Source: Cellulosilyticum sp. I15G10I2
GTDB taxonomy: Bacteria; Bacillota; Clostridia; Lachnospirales; Cellulosilyticaceae
DNA: 64,000 nucleotides
Reading direction: 5' to 3'
NCBI RefSeq assembly: GCF_900095725.1
Contig: NZ_FMMP01000006.1
Coordinates: 496,001 to 560,000, forward strand
Both the position numbers and the translations under genes were made by a program. The notes beneath the pieces are model-generated. The model saw only the letters and a list, made by a program, of their open reading frames with translations. It was not told the origin of the DNA and did not search any database. Shown in pieces: positions 23,153-32,821 of this stretch. Positions within the stretch are counted from its first letter, which is position 1. Each line of letters starts with the position of its first letter.

Positions 23153-25288
23153 ATGGAAGATAATGTGATAAGACAAAATATCACGGAAACACTTGAAAAT
23201 AACTATATGCCTTATGCAATGAGTGTTATTGTATCAAGGGCTTTACCAGAAATTGACGGATTTAAGCCCTCTCATAGAAAATTACTTTATACCATGTATA
23301 AAATGAACTTATTAAAGTCAAATCGGACGAAATCAGCTAACATTGTGGGACAGACTATGAAGCTTAATCCCCATGGAGATGGGGCTATTTATGAAACTAT
23401 GGTACGCTTAACTAAAGGGTATAGCGCATTAAACACACCATTTGTAGATTCAAAAGGTAATTTTGGAAAAGTTTATTCAAGAGATATGGCTTATGCAGCA
23501 TCAAGATATACAGAAGCTAAGTTAAGCGACATTTGTATAGAGCTCTTTAGGGATATTGAAGAAAATGCAGTTGACTATATTGATAACTATGACAGTACAA
23601 TGAAAGAACCAGTTCTTTTACCTGTCACATTTCCCAATATTTTAGTTAATCCAAATCAAGGAATTGCGGTAGGGATGGCAAGTAATATCTGCAGTTTCAA
23701 TCTTAAAGAGATATGTGATGCTACTATTAACTATCTTAAAAATGAAAAAACTGAGATGTCTAAATATATAGTGGCGCCAGATTTTCCGACAGGCGGGAGT
23801 ATTTTATATAATGAAGAGGAGATGCGCGAAATTCTTAATACTGGCAGAGGCAGTTTTAAGGTGCGCTCCAAGTATACGTATGTTAAAAAGGAAAATTGTA
23901 TTGAAGTAACAGAGATTCCTTATACCACGACAGTAGAGGCTATTATTGATAAAATAGAGGATTTGGTTAAGACTGGTAAAGTTAAAGAAATCTCTGATGT
24001 AAGGGATGAAACAGATCTTTCGGGACTTAAACTTACAATAGATCTAAAACGTAATACGGATGCAGATGTATTAATGGAAAAGCTTTTTAAGCTAACAACA
24101 TTACAAGACAGTTTTAGCTGTAATTTTAATGTACTCATTGAAGGTAAACCTAAAGTAATGGGTGTCAAAGAGATTATTGCGAATTGGTGTCTGTTTAGAC
24201 AGCAATGTATTATTCGTAAATATACGTATGCTATTGAAAAAATGGAAAAAAAGCATCATTTGCTATTAGGGCTAAAACAAATTCTTTTAGATATTGATAA
24301 AGCAATTGAAATTATTAGAAATACCGAAAAGGAAAAGGAAGTTGTGCCTAATCTGATGCTTACTTTTAACATTAGTGAAATGCAAGCTGAGTATGTGGCC
24401 GAAATAAAACTGAGACATTTAAACAAGCAATATATTCTTAATACATTAAAAGAATTAGAAGTGTTGGAAAATGAGATTACAAAACTAAAAGATATTATTG
24501 GAAGTGAAGTTAAAGTTAAGAAGGTAATTATAGATGAGCTTAAACAAACACAAAAGAAATATGCCAAAGAGCGTGTTACGGATATTTTAAACTATGCAGA
24601 AATTACCGCACCAACGCAAGAGGCATTTATTGAAGATTATAATGTGCGCCTTTTTTTCACAGATCATCAATATTTAAAAAAGATTACGCTTGTTTCATTA
24701 AGAAGCAGCGGTGAACAGAAGATCAAGGATGATGATACGATTATACAAGAACTAGACAGCAGTAATAAAAGTGACCTTCTGCTATTTAGTAATAAGTGTA
24801 ATGTATATAAATTAAAACTCCATGAAATTGAAGATACCAAAGCAAGTCAGTTTGGCGTATACTTGCCTAATCTTTTAGATTTAGAAGAAAATGAACAAAT
24901 AATAGCTATCCATACAACGATAGATTATAGTGGTTATATGCTGTTTGCATATGATACAGGAAAGATTGCTAAGGTGCCTGTATTAGCTTATGAGACAAAG
25001 ACAAATCGTAAAAAGTTAATCAAGGCTTATTATAGTAAAGCTAAATGTATAGGGATTACCCATGTTGTTGAAGAAGATTACATTAGGCTAATAAGAGAAG
25101 ATGGTAAATGCGCCGTTGTTCCTGTTAAGTTGATTGATGAAAAAGTTAAAAGAGATTCTAATGGTGTTCAAGTACTTAATATTACTAAGAAAATAGGTAT
25201 GAATAGAATTGAGAGACTGCAAGAAGTGACAGAGGATAACATTTTAGCGGCAGCTAAGAGCATACCGGTTTCAGGTAAGCAAATATAG
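23153..25288 (+). CDS. parC: DNA topoisomerase IV subunit A (clostridial type)
   Basis: 711 residues. The breakage-reunion domain begins with MPYAMSVIVSRALPEIDGFK (19-38), and the catalytic tyrosine is in AASRYTEA (Tyr 119). GQTMKLNPHGDGAIYE and NILVNPNQGIAVGMASNI are hallmarks of the clostridial subunit A clade. A coiled-coil segment (about 350-480) and a short beta-propeller-like C-terminal domain follow. It cuts and rejoins DNA with the subunit encoded just upstream. Start ATG 23153 is preceded by GAAAGGAAC. Confidence 0.88.
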   Translation: MEDNVIRQNITETLENNYMPYAMSVIVSRALPEIDGFKPSHRKLLYTMYKMNLLKSNRTKSANIVGQTMKLNPHGDGAIYETMVRLTKGYSALNTPFVDSKGNFGKVYSRDMAYAASRYTEAKLSDICIELFRDIEENAVDYIDNYDSTMKEPVLLPVTFPNILVNPNQGIAVGMASNICSFNLKEICDATINYLKNEKTEMSKYIVAPDFPTGGSILYNEEEMREILNTGRGSFKVRSKYTYVKKENCIEVTEIPYTTTVEAIIDKIEDLVKTGKVKEISDVRDETDLSGLKLTIDLKRNTDADVLMEKLFKLTTLQDSFSCNFNVLIEGKPKVMGVKEIIANWCLFRQQCIIRKYTYAIEKMEKKHHLLLGLKQILLDIDKAIEIIRNTEKEKEVVPNLMLTFNISEMQAEYVAEIKLRHLNKQYILNTLKELEVLENEITKLKDIIGSEVKVKKVIIDELKQTQKKYAKERVTDILNYAEITAPTQEAFIEDYNVRLFFTDHQYLKKITLVSLRSSGEQKIKDDDTIIQELDSSNKSDLLLFSNKCNVYKLKLHEIEDTKASQFGVYLPNLLDLEENEQIIAIHTTIDYSGYMLFAYDTGKIAKVPVLAYETKTNRKKLIKAYYSKAKCIGITHVVEEDYIRLIREDGKCAVVPVKLIDEKVKRDSNGVQVLNITKKIGMNRIERLQEVTEDNILAAAKSIPVSGKQI

Positions 25289-25313
25289 ACGGTGGGACTA
25301 AGGAGATATAGAT

Positions 25314-26123
25314 GTGAGAGATAAAATTAAGCAAACCAAAAGAGTTATTGTTAAAATAGGAACCTCTTCCTTAACACATGAAAATGGTAAAGTTAATCTC
25401 AATAAAATGGAAAAACTGGCCCGTGTACTAACAGATATTAATAATTCAGGAAAAGAAGTTATACTCGTTTCTTCAGGAGCAATTGGAGCTGGAATGCAGC
25501 GTATTGGAAGAAATAAAAGGCCTGAAGATTTGCCTTTAAAGCAAGCGACAGCTGCCATTGGACAGGCCATACTTATGCAGATGTATCAGAAGTTTTTCGG
25601 CGAATACAACCAAGTTATTGCACAAATACTACTTACAAAAGATGTCATAGAAGATGAAATTAAAAAAGTTAATGCTAAAAATACCTTCGAAACATTATTA
25701 GATTTAGGAGTTATTCCGATTATAAATGAAAACGACTGTATTTCCACTACGCAAATCGAAGGCTATAGATTTGGTGATAATGATACATTATCAGCAACAG
25801 TTGCACAGCTAGTTGATGCAGATACATTAATTCTTTTAACCGATATCGATGGACTTTATACGGATAATCCTAAGGAAAATAGTGAGGCTAAGCTTATCCA
25901 GCAGGTAAATGATATTACCCCAGAAATTGAAGCATTAGCAGGAGGCGCTGGGTCAAAGCTAGGAACAGGTGGTATGGCAACTAAGATTCTTGCAGCTAAG
26001 ATTGCAAAGATGTGGGGAACAGATACGATTGTCGCTTCTGGGGAACAGATCGAAATACTCAATACAATTTTAGAGGGGAAAGAAATAGGAACATGGTTTG
26101 TAGCTGATGAGAAAGGACTTTAA
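25314..26123 (+). CDS. proB: Glutamate 5-kinase
   Basis: 269 residues from GTG 25314, 8 nt after AGGAG; the ATG two bases earlier reads straight into TGA. Amino-acid kinase fold: VIVKIGTSSLTHENGKVNL (about 10-28), LVSSGAIGAGMQRIG (about 51-65), INENDCIST (about 143-151), FGDNDTLSATVAQLVDADTL (about 158-177), GTGGMATKILAAKIA (about 217-231). It phosphorylates glutamate, the first step of proline synthesis. The C-terminal PUA domain of the E. coli enzyme is absent, as in many short ProBs. No proA is adjacent; it rides in a replication/repair operon. Confidence 0.92.
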   Translation: MRDKIKQTKRVIVKIGTSSLTHENGKVNLNKMEKLARVLTDINNSGKEVILVSSGAIGAGMQRIGRNKRPEDLPLKQATAAIGQAILMQMYQKFFGEYNQVIAQILLTKDVIEDEIKKVNAKNTFETLLDLGVIPIINENDCISTTQIEGYRFGDNDTLSATVAQLVDADTLILLTDIDGLYTDNPKENSEAKLIQQVNDITPEIEALAGGAGSKLGTGGMATKILAAKIAKMWGTDTIVASGEQIEILNTILEGKEIGTWFVADEKGL

Positions 26124-26125
26124 CT

Positions 26126-26353
26126 ATGGAGATGAATGAACTAATCAAAAAAATCAATGAGCTTGCCCATAAACAAAAAACAATAGGTCTTACAGGGGAT
26201 GAAAAAAAAGAACAAACAGCATTAAGACAACAGTATTTAAAAATATTTAGATCGAACTTTAAAAACCAATTAGAACATACAAAAATACAAACTCCTGATG
26301 GTAATCTTCACCCCCTCAAGTATATGGCTCAAGATGACAAAAGCAGTAATTAG
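26126..26353 (+). CDS. DUF896 (YnzC-like) small protein
   Basis: 75 residues: INELAHKQKTIGLTGDEKKEQ, cut by RQQYLKIFRSNFKNQLEHTK, and ending PDGNLHPLKY. This is the DUF896/YnzC pattern, a three-helix-type small cytosolic protein induced with the SOS response in Bacillus; no biochemical function is known. ATG 26126 with AAGGA about 9 nt upstream, directly after proB. It overlaps the next gene by 20 bases. Confidence 0.9.
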   Translation: MEMNELIKKINELAHKQKTIGLTGDEKKEQTALRQQYLKIFRSNFKNQLEHTKIQTPDGNLHPLKYMAQDDKSSN

Positions 26354-26909
26354 GTCACAGATTAAGCAAAAAAGAAAAGAAGTGACCGCTTATGAAATAG
26401 ATAGGGCTTCCAGACAAATTACAAGCCAAATCACATCCTGTAAGCGATTTGAAGATGCGGAAACTATTTTTTTATATGCCGCATTTAATGTAGAAATTCA
26501 AACAAGATTTTTAGATGAGTTTGCAAGAAGTAAGGGTAAAAAGACAGCGTATCCTAAAATTCAGTCTGATATAGGAGAAATATCATTTTATTGTATTAAT
26601 AGTCTAAAAGAATTACAAGCACAGTCGTATAGAACGATGAAAATATATGAACCTGATCCACAACTTCACAAAAAAGTTTTGCCAGCTAAAAATGATATAA
26701 TAATAGTACCAGGACTTGCATTCGATTTACAAGGGAATCGAATAGGTTATGGAGGTGGTTTCTATGATAAATATCTCAAAAGTTACCCGGAGGTTTACAA
26801 ACTCGGTATTTGTATGGATTTTCAATTATTTAATCAAATTCCCGCAGAAGTATTTGATGTAAAGATAGATGGTATTGTAACAGAAACAAGCTATTATTTG
26901 CCATTTTAA
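26334..26909 (+). CDS. 5-formyltetrahydrofolate cyclo-ligase
   Basis: 191 residues if started at ATG 26334, giving MTKAVIRSQIKQKRKEV, the usual family N-terminus; a 12-codon upstream extension inside the DUF896 gene looks non-native. Signatures: FLYAAFNVEIQT (about 50), IIIVPGLAFDLQGNRIGYGG and GFYDKYL, which form the ATP and folate site. It converts 5-formyl-THF to 5,10-methenyl-THF in the one-carbon pathway. There is no good ribosome site, so it is probably translationally coupled to the overlapping DUF896 gene. Confidence 0.9.
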   Translation: MTKAVIRSQIKQKRKEVTAYEIDRASRQITSQITSCKRFEDAETIFLYAAFNVEIQTRFLDEFARSKGKKTAYPKIQSDIGEISFYCINSLKELQAQSYRTMKIYEPDPQLHKKVLPAKNDIIIVPGLAFDLQGNRIGYGGGFYDKYLKSYPEVYKLGICMDFQLFNQIPAEVFDVKIDGIVTETSYYLPF

Positions 26910-26959
26910 TCAATATCGTATACAATAAGAACAAATGTTCTAAAGCTAAGGAGTCGTTT

Positions 26960-27556
26960 ATGATTACGTATCTAAATGGAAATATCATAGAAATAGGAGA
27001 AAATGCTATTATTATAGAAACTTATGGTATAGGTTATGAGGTTTTTTGTGCAGCACATCAATTTTATGATGAATTGCATACGAATACGCCTATAAAAGTA
27101 TATATTTATGAACATATTAAAGAAGATTCTTATGACTTGTATGGTTTTAAGGTAAGAGAGGAAAGAGAATTATTTAAGAAATTAACAAGTGTGAGCGGCA
27201 TAGGACCTAAGGGTGGTATGCAGATTTTAAATACCTATACAAGTCAAGATATTATAAGTATTATTTTATCAGAAGACAGTAAGGCTCTAAGTAAAGTGAA
27301 TGGGATAGGTCCAAAAACAGCTCAAAGAATTATTCTAGAACTTAAAGATAGTATGCTTAAACTATATACTCAAAATGCGGAGCAATTACTGTCACATGCT
27401 AAAGTCCCTCATACGCAAAAGAATGAAGCCGTTGAAGCTTTAGTGGCTCTTGGTTATGCGCAAGCAGAAGCGGTAAAAGCTGTAAATGCTATATTTGATG
27501 AACGTGATAGCAGTGAACAACTTATTAGGAAAGCATTAAGTTTACTAGGGCTATAA
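26960..27556 (+). CDS. ruvA: Holliday junction branch migration protein RuvA
   Basis: 198 residues, normal length. N-terminal OB domain ([30 protein letters not shown]), helix-hairpin-helix repeats ([19 protein letters not shown] near 72, [19 protein letters not shown] near 107) and a C-terminal UBA-like domain (about 150-198) that contacts RuvB. It binds four-way junctions as a tetramer. AAGGAG precedes the ATG and ruvB follows after 14 nt. Confidence 0.96.
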   Translation: MITYLNGNIIEIGENAIIIETYGIGYEVFCAAHQFYDELHTNTPIKVYIYEHIKEDSYDLYGFKVREERELFKKLTSVSGIGPKGGMQILNTYTSQDIISIILSEDSKALSKVNGIGPKTAQRIILELKDSMLKLYTQNAEQLLSHAKVPHTQKNEAVEALVALGYAQAEAVKAVNAIFDERDSSEQLIRKALSLLGL

Positions 27557-27570
27557 GAGGGAGGAAAAGG

Positions 27571-28569
27571 ATGACAAAGCGAGTAATGTCTTCGGATTTG
27601 CAATTAGAAGATAATGAAATAGAAAGTAATATAAGACCTCTTTCGTTAGATGAGTATATAGGACAGAGTACAATTAAAGAAAATATTAAAATATTTATTC
27701 AAGCAGCTCAGCAAAGAGAAGAGCCTTTAGATCATGTTTTGCTTTATGGTCCACCTGGGCTTGGTAAGACAACGCTTGCAGGGGTAATAGCTCATGAAAT
27801 GAATGTGAAATTTAAAGTTACATCAGGACCTGCTATTGAAAAGCCAGGGGATATTGCAGCTATACTTAATAATCTTCAGCCAAGAGATATATTATTTATT
27901 GATGAGATTCATAGAATGAGCAGACATGTTGAAGAAGTTCTTTATTCGGCAATGGAAGATTATTGTATTGATATTGTAGTAGGTAAGGGACCTGCCGCAA
28001 AATCAATTCGTTTAGCGTTACCGCAATTTACATTAATTGGTGCGACAACAAGAGCAGGTATGCTTAGTTCACCGCTAAGGGATAGGTTTGGAATTATACA
28101 TAGACTAGAGTATTATTCCATAGATGAACTTAGTGCAATTATTATGAGAACAGCTATGATTCTCAATACGTCTATGACAGAAGAAGCGGCCAATGAGATT
28201 GCAAAGTGCAGCCGAGGGACACCGAGGGTTGCGAATCGTCTTCTAAAAAGGGTGAGAGATATAGCACTTATTAAGTATAATAAGCCTATAGACCAAGAAA
28301 TTTGTTTAAAAGCACTTAAGTTACTAAATATTGATGAAAATGGATTAGATGAACTGGACCGTAGAATTATAGAGGCTATTGCCATACAATTCAAAGGAGG
28401 ACCAGTTGGGTTAGAAACACTGGCAGCAGCAATTGGAGAAGAAAAAGATACATTGGAAGATGTATATGAACCTTATCTTATTAAACAATGTCTCTTACAA
28501 CGCACCCCGAGAGGAAGAATGCTTACGCCTTATGCCTATGAAATATTAGGAATTGACAGCGGCAAGTAA
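27571..28569 (+). CDS. ruvB: Holliday junction helicase RuvB
   Basis: 332 residues. Walker [15 protein letters not shown] (about 59-72), Walker [12 protein letters not shown] (about 106-116), sensor [20 protein letters not shown] (about 155-174) and the winged-helix C-terminus ([16 protein letters not shown]). It is the AAA+ motor that drives branch migration with RuvA. The upstream ribosome site is GGGAGGAAAAGG. No ruvC is nearby, as in most Firmicutes. Confidence 0.96.
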   Translation: MTKRVMSSDLQLEDNEIESNIRPLSLDEYIGQSTIKENIKIFIQAAQQREEPLDHVLLYGPPGLGKTTLAGVIAHEMNVKFKVTSGPAIEKPGDIAAILNNLQPRDILFIDEIHRMSRHVEEVLYSAMEDYCIDIVVGKGPAAKSIRLALPQFTLIGATTRAGMLSSPLRDRFGIIHRLEYYSIDELSAIIMRTAMILNTSMTEEAANEIAKCSRGTPRVANRLLKRVRDIALIKYNKPIDQEICLKALKLLNIDENGLDELDRRIIEAIAIQFKGGPVGLETLAAAIGEEKDTLEDVYEPYLIKQCLLQRTPRGRMLTPYAYEILGIDSGK

Positions 28570-28636
28570 CGGCTAAAATAACAAGAATGTGTATCTGATG
28601 AAATCCTATTAACAAGTAGTATTTTATAGGGGGATA

Positions 28637-28645
28637 TGCTATAAT
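28637..28645 (+). promoter_or_regulatory. Extended -10 promoter of zapA
   Basis: TGCTATAAT is an extended -10 (TGnTATAAT) with no convincing -35, about 50 nt before the zapA start. Confidence 0.45.
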
Positions 28646-28695
28646 TACAAAAAAGAAGAAATAATAACATAATGATAGTAATGGGGTGTTATTAC

Positions 28696-29073
28696 ATGTC
28701 GAAAAATAAAGTGAAGGTTATCATTGGGGGGAATATATACGCACTTCAAGGCGATGAATCTCAAGAACATATTCACAAAGTAGCGTCTTTAATTAATGAG
28801 AAAATAAACAGTATTCAGCAGTCAAATGTAAGGACCAGTTTAAATACGTCCAGAGTATATATGTTAACGGCGCTAAATATAGCGAGTGAATATATAAAAA
28901 CGGAGGAAGAGTTGGAGGCTTACACTACCGAACTCCAAAAATGCAGTGCTGAGAACTTGGCACTCAAAGATAAGATACGAGAAATGACGGTAGAACTTAC
29001 AGAACTCAAGAACCAGATTATTAGTACAAGCGGCTATCATAAAAAAAACGATACTAAGAACAGGGGAAGATAA
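28696..29073 (+). CDS. zapA: Cell division protein ZapA-like
   Basis: 125 residues from ATG 28696 (GGGGTG 7 nt upstream); an earlier in-frame ATG at 28672 lacks a ribosome site. The N-terminus fits ZapA: KNKVKVIIGGNIYALQGDES, then EHIHKVASLINEKINSI and SRVYMLTALNIASEYIKTEE, with a C-terminal coiled coil (about 75-115). ZapA binds FtsZ and bundles its filaments at midcell. The stop codon sits in the loop of a hairpin. Confidence 0.85.
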   Translation: MSKNKVKVIIGGNIYALQGDESQEHIHKVASLINEKINSIQQSNVRTSLNTSRVYMLTALNIASEYIKTEEELEAYTTELQKCSAENLALKDKIREMTVELTELKNQIISTSGYHKKNDTKNRGR

Positions 29074-29087
29074 CTACTTCCCCTGTT
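29059..29087 (+). terminator. Hairpin overlapping the zapA stop
   Basis: AACAGGGGAAG and CTTCCCCTGTT form a perfect 11-bp stem around ATAACTA, which contains the zapA stop. No T run follows, so it may be an RNA-stabilising hairpin rather than a terminator. Confidence 0.5.
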
Positions 29088-29116
29088 AACTATATTACAG
29101 AAAAAGGTGGAAGATA

Positions 29117-31450
29117 TTGAAAACAGTAGAATTATTAGCTCCAGTAGGGAAAATTGAAAATGCTTATGCAGCGATAGAAAATGGAGCCGATGCACTATTT
29201 ATAGGTGGTAAATTATTTAATGCCCGACAATATGCAGAGAACTTTACTGATGAAGAACTTGAAGAAATAATTAGATATTCAAAACTAAGAGGCATACAAG
29301 TCTATATTACGGTTAATACATTAATCAAAGAAGATGAAGTAAGTACTTTGTTTAATTACCTTGACTACTTAAATCGATTAGGGGTAGATGCTGTTATTAG
29401 TCAAGATTTAGCTGTTGCATCACTCGTTAAAAAGTATTTTCCGGAGCTGATTTTGCATGCAAGTACTCAAATGACGGCACATAGCTTAGAAGACGTGTCT
29501 TTTTTAGAGACACTAGGATTTAAGAGAATTGTGTTAGCCCGGGAACTGCATCTTAATGAAGTTAAGAAGATTACAGCGAATTCTCAAGTTGAAGTTGAAA
29601 CTTTTATCCATGGGGCATTGTGTTTTAGTTACTCTGGACAATGTCTAATGAGTAGTCTAATAGGCGGGCGCAGTGGTAACAGGGGAAGATGTGCACAGCC
29701 CTGCAGAATGAAGTATACTTTAACAAAAAATAATAAAACACTGAGTAAAGAAGATTATTTGCTTAGTTTAAAGGATATATGTACAGTAGAATTTTTACCT
29801 GAACTTATAGCGTGCGGTATTCATTCTTTAAAAATTGAAGGGCGGATGAAATCTCCAGAGTATGTAGCTTCTGTTGTAAAAACCTATAGAAAATATCTTG
29901 ATCTTTTTATGAATCAAAAAAGTTATGAAGTAGATCAAAAAGATATTGAAGAGCTGAAGGGAATCTTTAATAGGGGAGGATTCTCAACAGGTTATTATTT
30001 TGATGCACCCAATGCCAAAATGATAACGCCTGTAAGTCCGAGGCATATAGGGGTTAAAATAGGAGAAGTCACACATTTTTCACCTAAATCAGGCAGGACA
30101 GCTATCGTGCTTAAATGTGAACTTAATCCAGGTGATGGTATAGAGATTATACGAAGCGGACGAGAAAGTGTCGGGGCGGGTATTTCGAAACATTATAAAA
30201 AGGGAGATACTATTTATTTAGACTTTGATAAATATATTGATGTAGGGAGTGAAGTCTATCTCACTAAAAATCATCAGTTGCTGAAGGGTCTGAGAAATAC
30301 TTATACAAAATCACAAAAAAAGGTACCTATTGACTTGAAAGTTACTTCTAAAGTTGGAGAACCTATTCAGATACAAGCCACGTATAAAACATTGAGCATT
30401 AACCATATAGGGGAAGTATTAGAGAAAGCTTCAAGTGCGCCCCTTACTAAAGACAATGCCATTAAACAACTTTCTAAATTAGGAAATACTTCATTTTTTC
30501 TTAATAAGATTGAGATAGATTGGGATGAAGAGGGCTATCTATCCATTAGTAAGCTTAATGAAATGCGTAGAATGGCACTTTTGAAGATGGAGGAAAAAAT
30601 ATTAGAGTCCTGCATTAAGGATAAGCGTACTTATGAGCCGCTTAATAGGAATAGGCACGAGGAGAAAAAGTTTTGGAGTGCTAATGTTAAGACAATAGAT
30701 CAGTTAAAGGTGTGCCTGGAAAAGAGAGAGATAACTGAGATTTATTGGGAGTGGCAGTACGACAATGCACAAAGTCAAGAAGCCTATAAACTATGTCATG
30801 AAGCTAATAAAGCATTTTATTTAGCGTTACCTTATATTATGCATGATTCCTCTTATAAAAAGTTTGAACACGCTCTCATTTATTGGGAAAATACGGATAT
30901 AGAAGGTTATTTGATTAGAAATTATGGTGAATTTAATTGGTTGAAAAGCAGTCAAAAAGAAAAGCATATTGACTATACCTTAAATATAATGAATAATGAG
31001 GCTATAGCTTTATGGCATGAGCTTGGGGCTTCATGTCTTACACTTTCTATGGAGATTACAACATCTGAAATACAGGCGCTACGCGGAAATTTAGAAAGAA
31101 TTGTTTATGGTTATATACCCGTAATGACATCTAAGCAATGTATACTTAGGTATCATAATCAGTGTGTAAAAAAAGCTAATCATAGTGTAAACCATCAGTT
31201 GTTAGACAGAAAAGAAGCACAGTGGACTATTCAAACGGATTGTGAGGCTTGTGTAGTGCAGATATTAACAGATAAGCCTATAGTATTAAAACATTTAGAA
31301 GAATTTAAGTATACTGATATTAAAAGCTTAAGACTAAATTTTAACGTAGAAACAAAAGAAGAAACTCAAAAAGTTTTAGAAGCTTATCTTAGTGGAGAGG
31401 CTTCAAAGATAAAATTAATAGAGGGTGTCTCTTTTAAGTCTATTGAATAA
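29117..31450 (+). CDS. U32 family protein with C-terminal DUF3656-type region (RlhA-like)
   Basis: 777 residues from TTG 29117, after AAAGGTGG. The U32 domain (about 1-320) has ELLAPVGKIENAYAAIENGA at the N-terminus, then FIHGALCFSYSGQCLMSS and RSGNRGRCAQPCRM (Cys residues about 170-200), and LKDICTVEFLPELI. The large C-terminal part fits the collagenase-like DUF3656 region. Members of this group (RlhA, TrhP) hydroxylate RNA bases, for example C2501 of 23S rRNA, although the family was first described as peptidases. The cysteines probably hold an Fe-S cluster. The length suits RlhA better than short TrhP proteins; substrate unproven. Confidence 0.85.
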   Translation: MKTVELLAPVGKIENAYAAIENGADALFIGGKLFNARQYAENFTDEELEEIIRYSKLRGIQVYITVNTLIKEDEVSTLFNYLDYLNRLGVDAVISQDLAVASLVKKYFPELILHASTQMTAHSLEDVSFLETLGFKRIVLARELHLNEVKKITANSQVEVETFIHGALCFSYSGQCLMSSLIGGRSGNRGRCAQPCRMKYTLTKNNKTLSKEDYLLSLKDICTVEFLPELIACGIHSLKIEGRMKSPEYVASVVKTYRKYLDLFMNQKSYEVDQKDIEELKGIFNRGGFSTGYYFDAPNAKMITPVSPRHIGVKIGEVTHFSPKSGRTAIVLKCELNPGDGIEIIRSGRESVGAGISKHYKKGDTIYLDFDKYIDVGSEVYLTKNHQLLKGLRNTYTKSQKKVPIDLKVTSKVGEPIQIQATYKTLSINHIGEVLEKASSAPLTKDNAIKQLSKLGNTSFFLNKIEIDWDEEGYLSISKLNEMRRMALLKMEEKILESCIKDKRTYEPLNRNRHEEKKFWSANVKTIDQLKVCLEKREITEIYWEWQYDNAQSQEAYKLCHEANKAFYLALPYIMHDSSYKKFEHALIYWENTDIEGYLIRNYGEFNWLKSSQKEKHIDYTLNIMNNEAIALWHELGASCLTLSMEITTSEIQALRGNLERIVYGYIPVMTSKQCILRYHNQCVKKANHSVNHQLLDRKEAQWTIQTDCEACVVQILTDKPIVLKHLEEFKYTDIKSLRLNFNVETKEETQKVLEAYLSGEASKIKLIEGVSFKSIE

Positions 31451-31464
31451 AGTGGGTGAAGTAA

Positions 31465-32820
31465 GTGGCATATTTTAACTTAATGATTTTATTAAGTCGC
31501 TATATTTTTGCAGGGTTTGGATGTTTGTTCATTATTGTCGCTTTTAGTTTTATGAAGCCTTTTATAAGCTATTCTTTAGGCAGAACAGATGAAAAAAATA
31601 AATTTCTTTATCTATGCATAGTATTCTTTCATTTGGGCGGAGTAAGTATTGTTGCAGGAAAACAGACTGATTTGACTGTTCGTATGTCTATTATTATTAA
31701 TGGATTAATTATTTTTTCCCTTATTACGCTTACCTTATGGCTGCTAAAATTATGGAAGAGACATCAAGAAATTATCCTGTGGAATATGATTTTCTTCTTA
31801 ATGGATATAGGTTATATCATGTTAGAACGCCTTGATCATGCCCTCGCCTCAAAGCAAGTAATAGCCTGCGTTGTAGGGGTAGGGGTTGCCTTGATATTTC
31901 CTAGTATTTTTGCCATTCTTATACGCCCAAGGAATAAATATCTCTACCTCTGTATTTTATTAGTTATGATGTTATTGCCATTTATTTTTGGAAGCAAAGT
32001 ATTAGGTGCGACCAACTGGATTGAAATAAATGGCATGAGTATTCAGCCTTCTGAAATTGGCAAGGTAGCCTTAGTGCTATTTTTAGCTGCTTTATTTAAT
32101 AACTTTGATGCGATAAAAAATAAAAAAAGAACGATTATTTCGGCTGTAACTGTATTGATGACCGTATTAGGCTGTCTGGTATTACAAAGAGATTTGGGTG
32201 CTTCACTACTTTATTATTTAACCTTTCTGATCATGTTGCTTATGGCTGCTAAAAGTTTTATACTTTTGGGAGTAGGAATCATTATGGGGGGGGTAGGTGC
32301 GACTACAGGATACTTATTATTTTCCCATGTTAGAGTGAGGGTGCAGGCTTTTATTGATCCTTGGCAGGATATAACTGGAACAGGTTATCAAGTTGTTCAA
32401 GGGTTATTTGCAATAGGAACATGGGGATGGTTTGGAAGCGGTTTAACGAGAGGTATTCCCAATAAGATACCTTTTTCAGCCAACGATTATATTTTTGCAG
32501 CATTATGCGAAGAATTCGGTAATTTAATAGGTATTATTATTTTACTATGTTATTTAGGAATTATCCTTCAATGTATCAATGTAGCACTTAGACAAAAAAA
32601 TGAGTTTTACATGCTTATTACAATAGGGATAGCTACGTTATTTGCTGTACAAACATTTATTATTGTTGGTGGTGTGTTAAAACTTATTCCATTAACAGGT
32701 ATTACATCACCTTTCTTAAGTGCTGGTGGTTCATCGATGGTAGTAAGTATGGGGATGATAGGGCTTATTACTTATTTTTCATACGACAATAAAGCCCAGG
32801 AAGTAAAGGAAGAGGATTAA
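31465..32820 (+). CDS. FtsW/RodA/SpoVE family protein
   Basis: 451 residues from GTG 31465. About 10-12 membrane helices. SEDS-family motifs: GATNWIEINGMSIQPSEIGK (about 179-198), VLQRDLGASLLYY (about 238), SGLTRGIPNKIPFSANDYIF (about 329), and GITSPFLSAGGSSMV (about 412-426). SEDS proteins polymerise lipid II glycan chains with a class B PBP partner, which is encoded one base downstream. An extra N-terminal membrane region (about 1-140) precedes the SEDS core. Which septum, side wall or spore role it has cannot be told. Confidence 0.9.
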   Translation: MAYFNLMILLSRYIFAGFGCLFIIVAFSFMKPFISYSLGRTDEKNKFLYLCIVFFHLGGVSIVAGKQTDLTVRMSIIINGLIIFSLITLTLWLLKLWKRHQEIILWNMIFFLMDIGYIMLERLDHALASKQVIACVVGVGVALIFPSIFAILIRPRNKYLYLCILLVMMLLPFIFGSKVLGATNWIEINGMSIQPSEIGKVALVLFLAALFNNFDAIKNKKRTIISAVTVLMTVLGCLVLQRDLGASLLYYLTFLIMLLMAAKSFILLGVGIIMGGVGATTGYLLFSHVRVRVQAFIDPWQDITGTGYQVVQGLFAIGTWGWFGSGLTRGIPNKIPFSANDYIFAALCEEFGNLIGIIILLCYLGIILQCINVALRQKNEFYMLITIGIATLFAVQTFIIVGGVLKLIPLTGITSPFLSAGGSSMVVSMGMIGLITYFSYDNKAQEVKEED

Positions 32821-32821
32821 A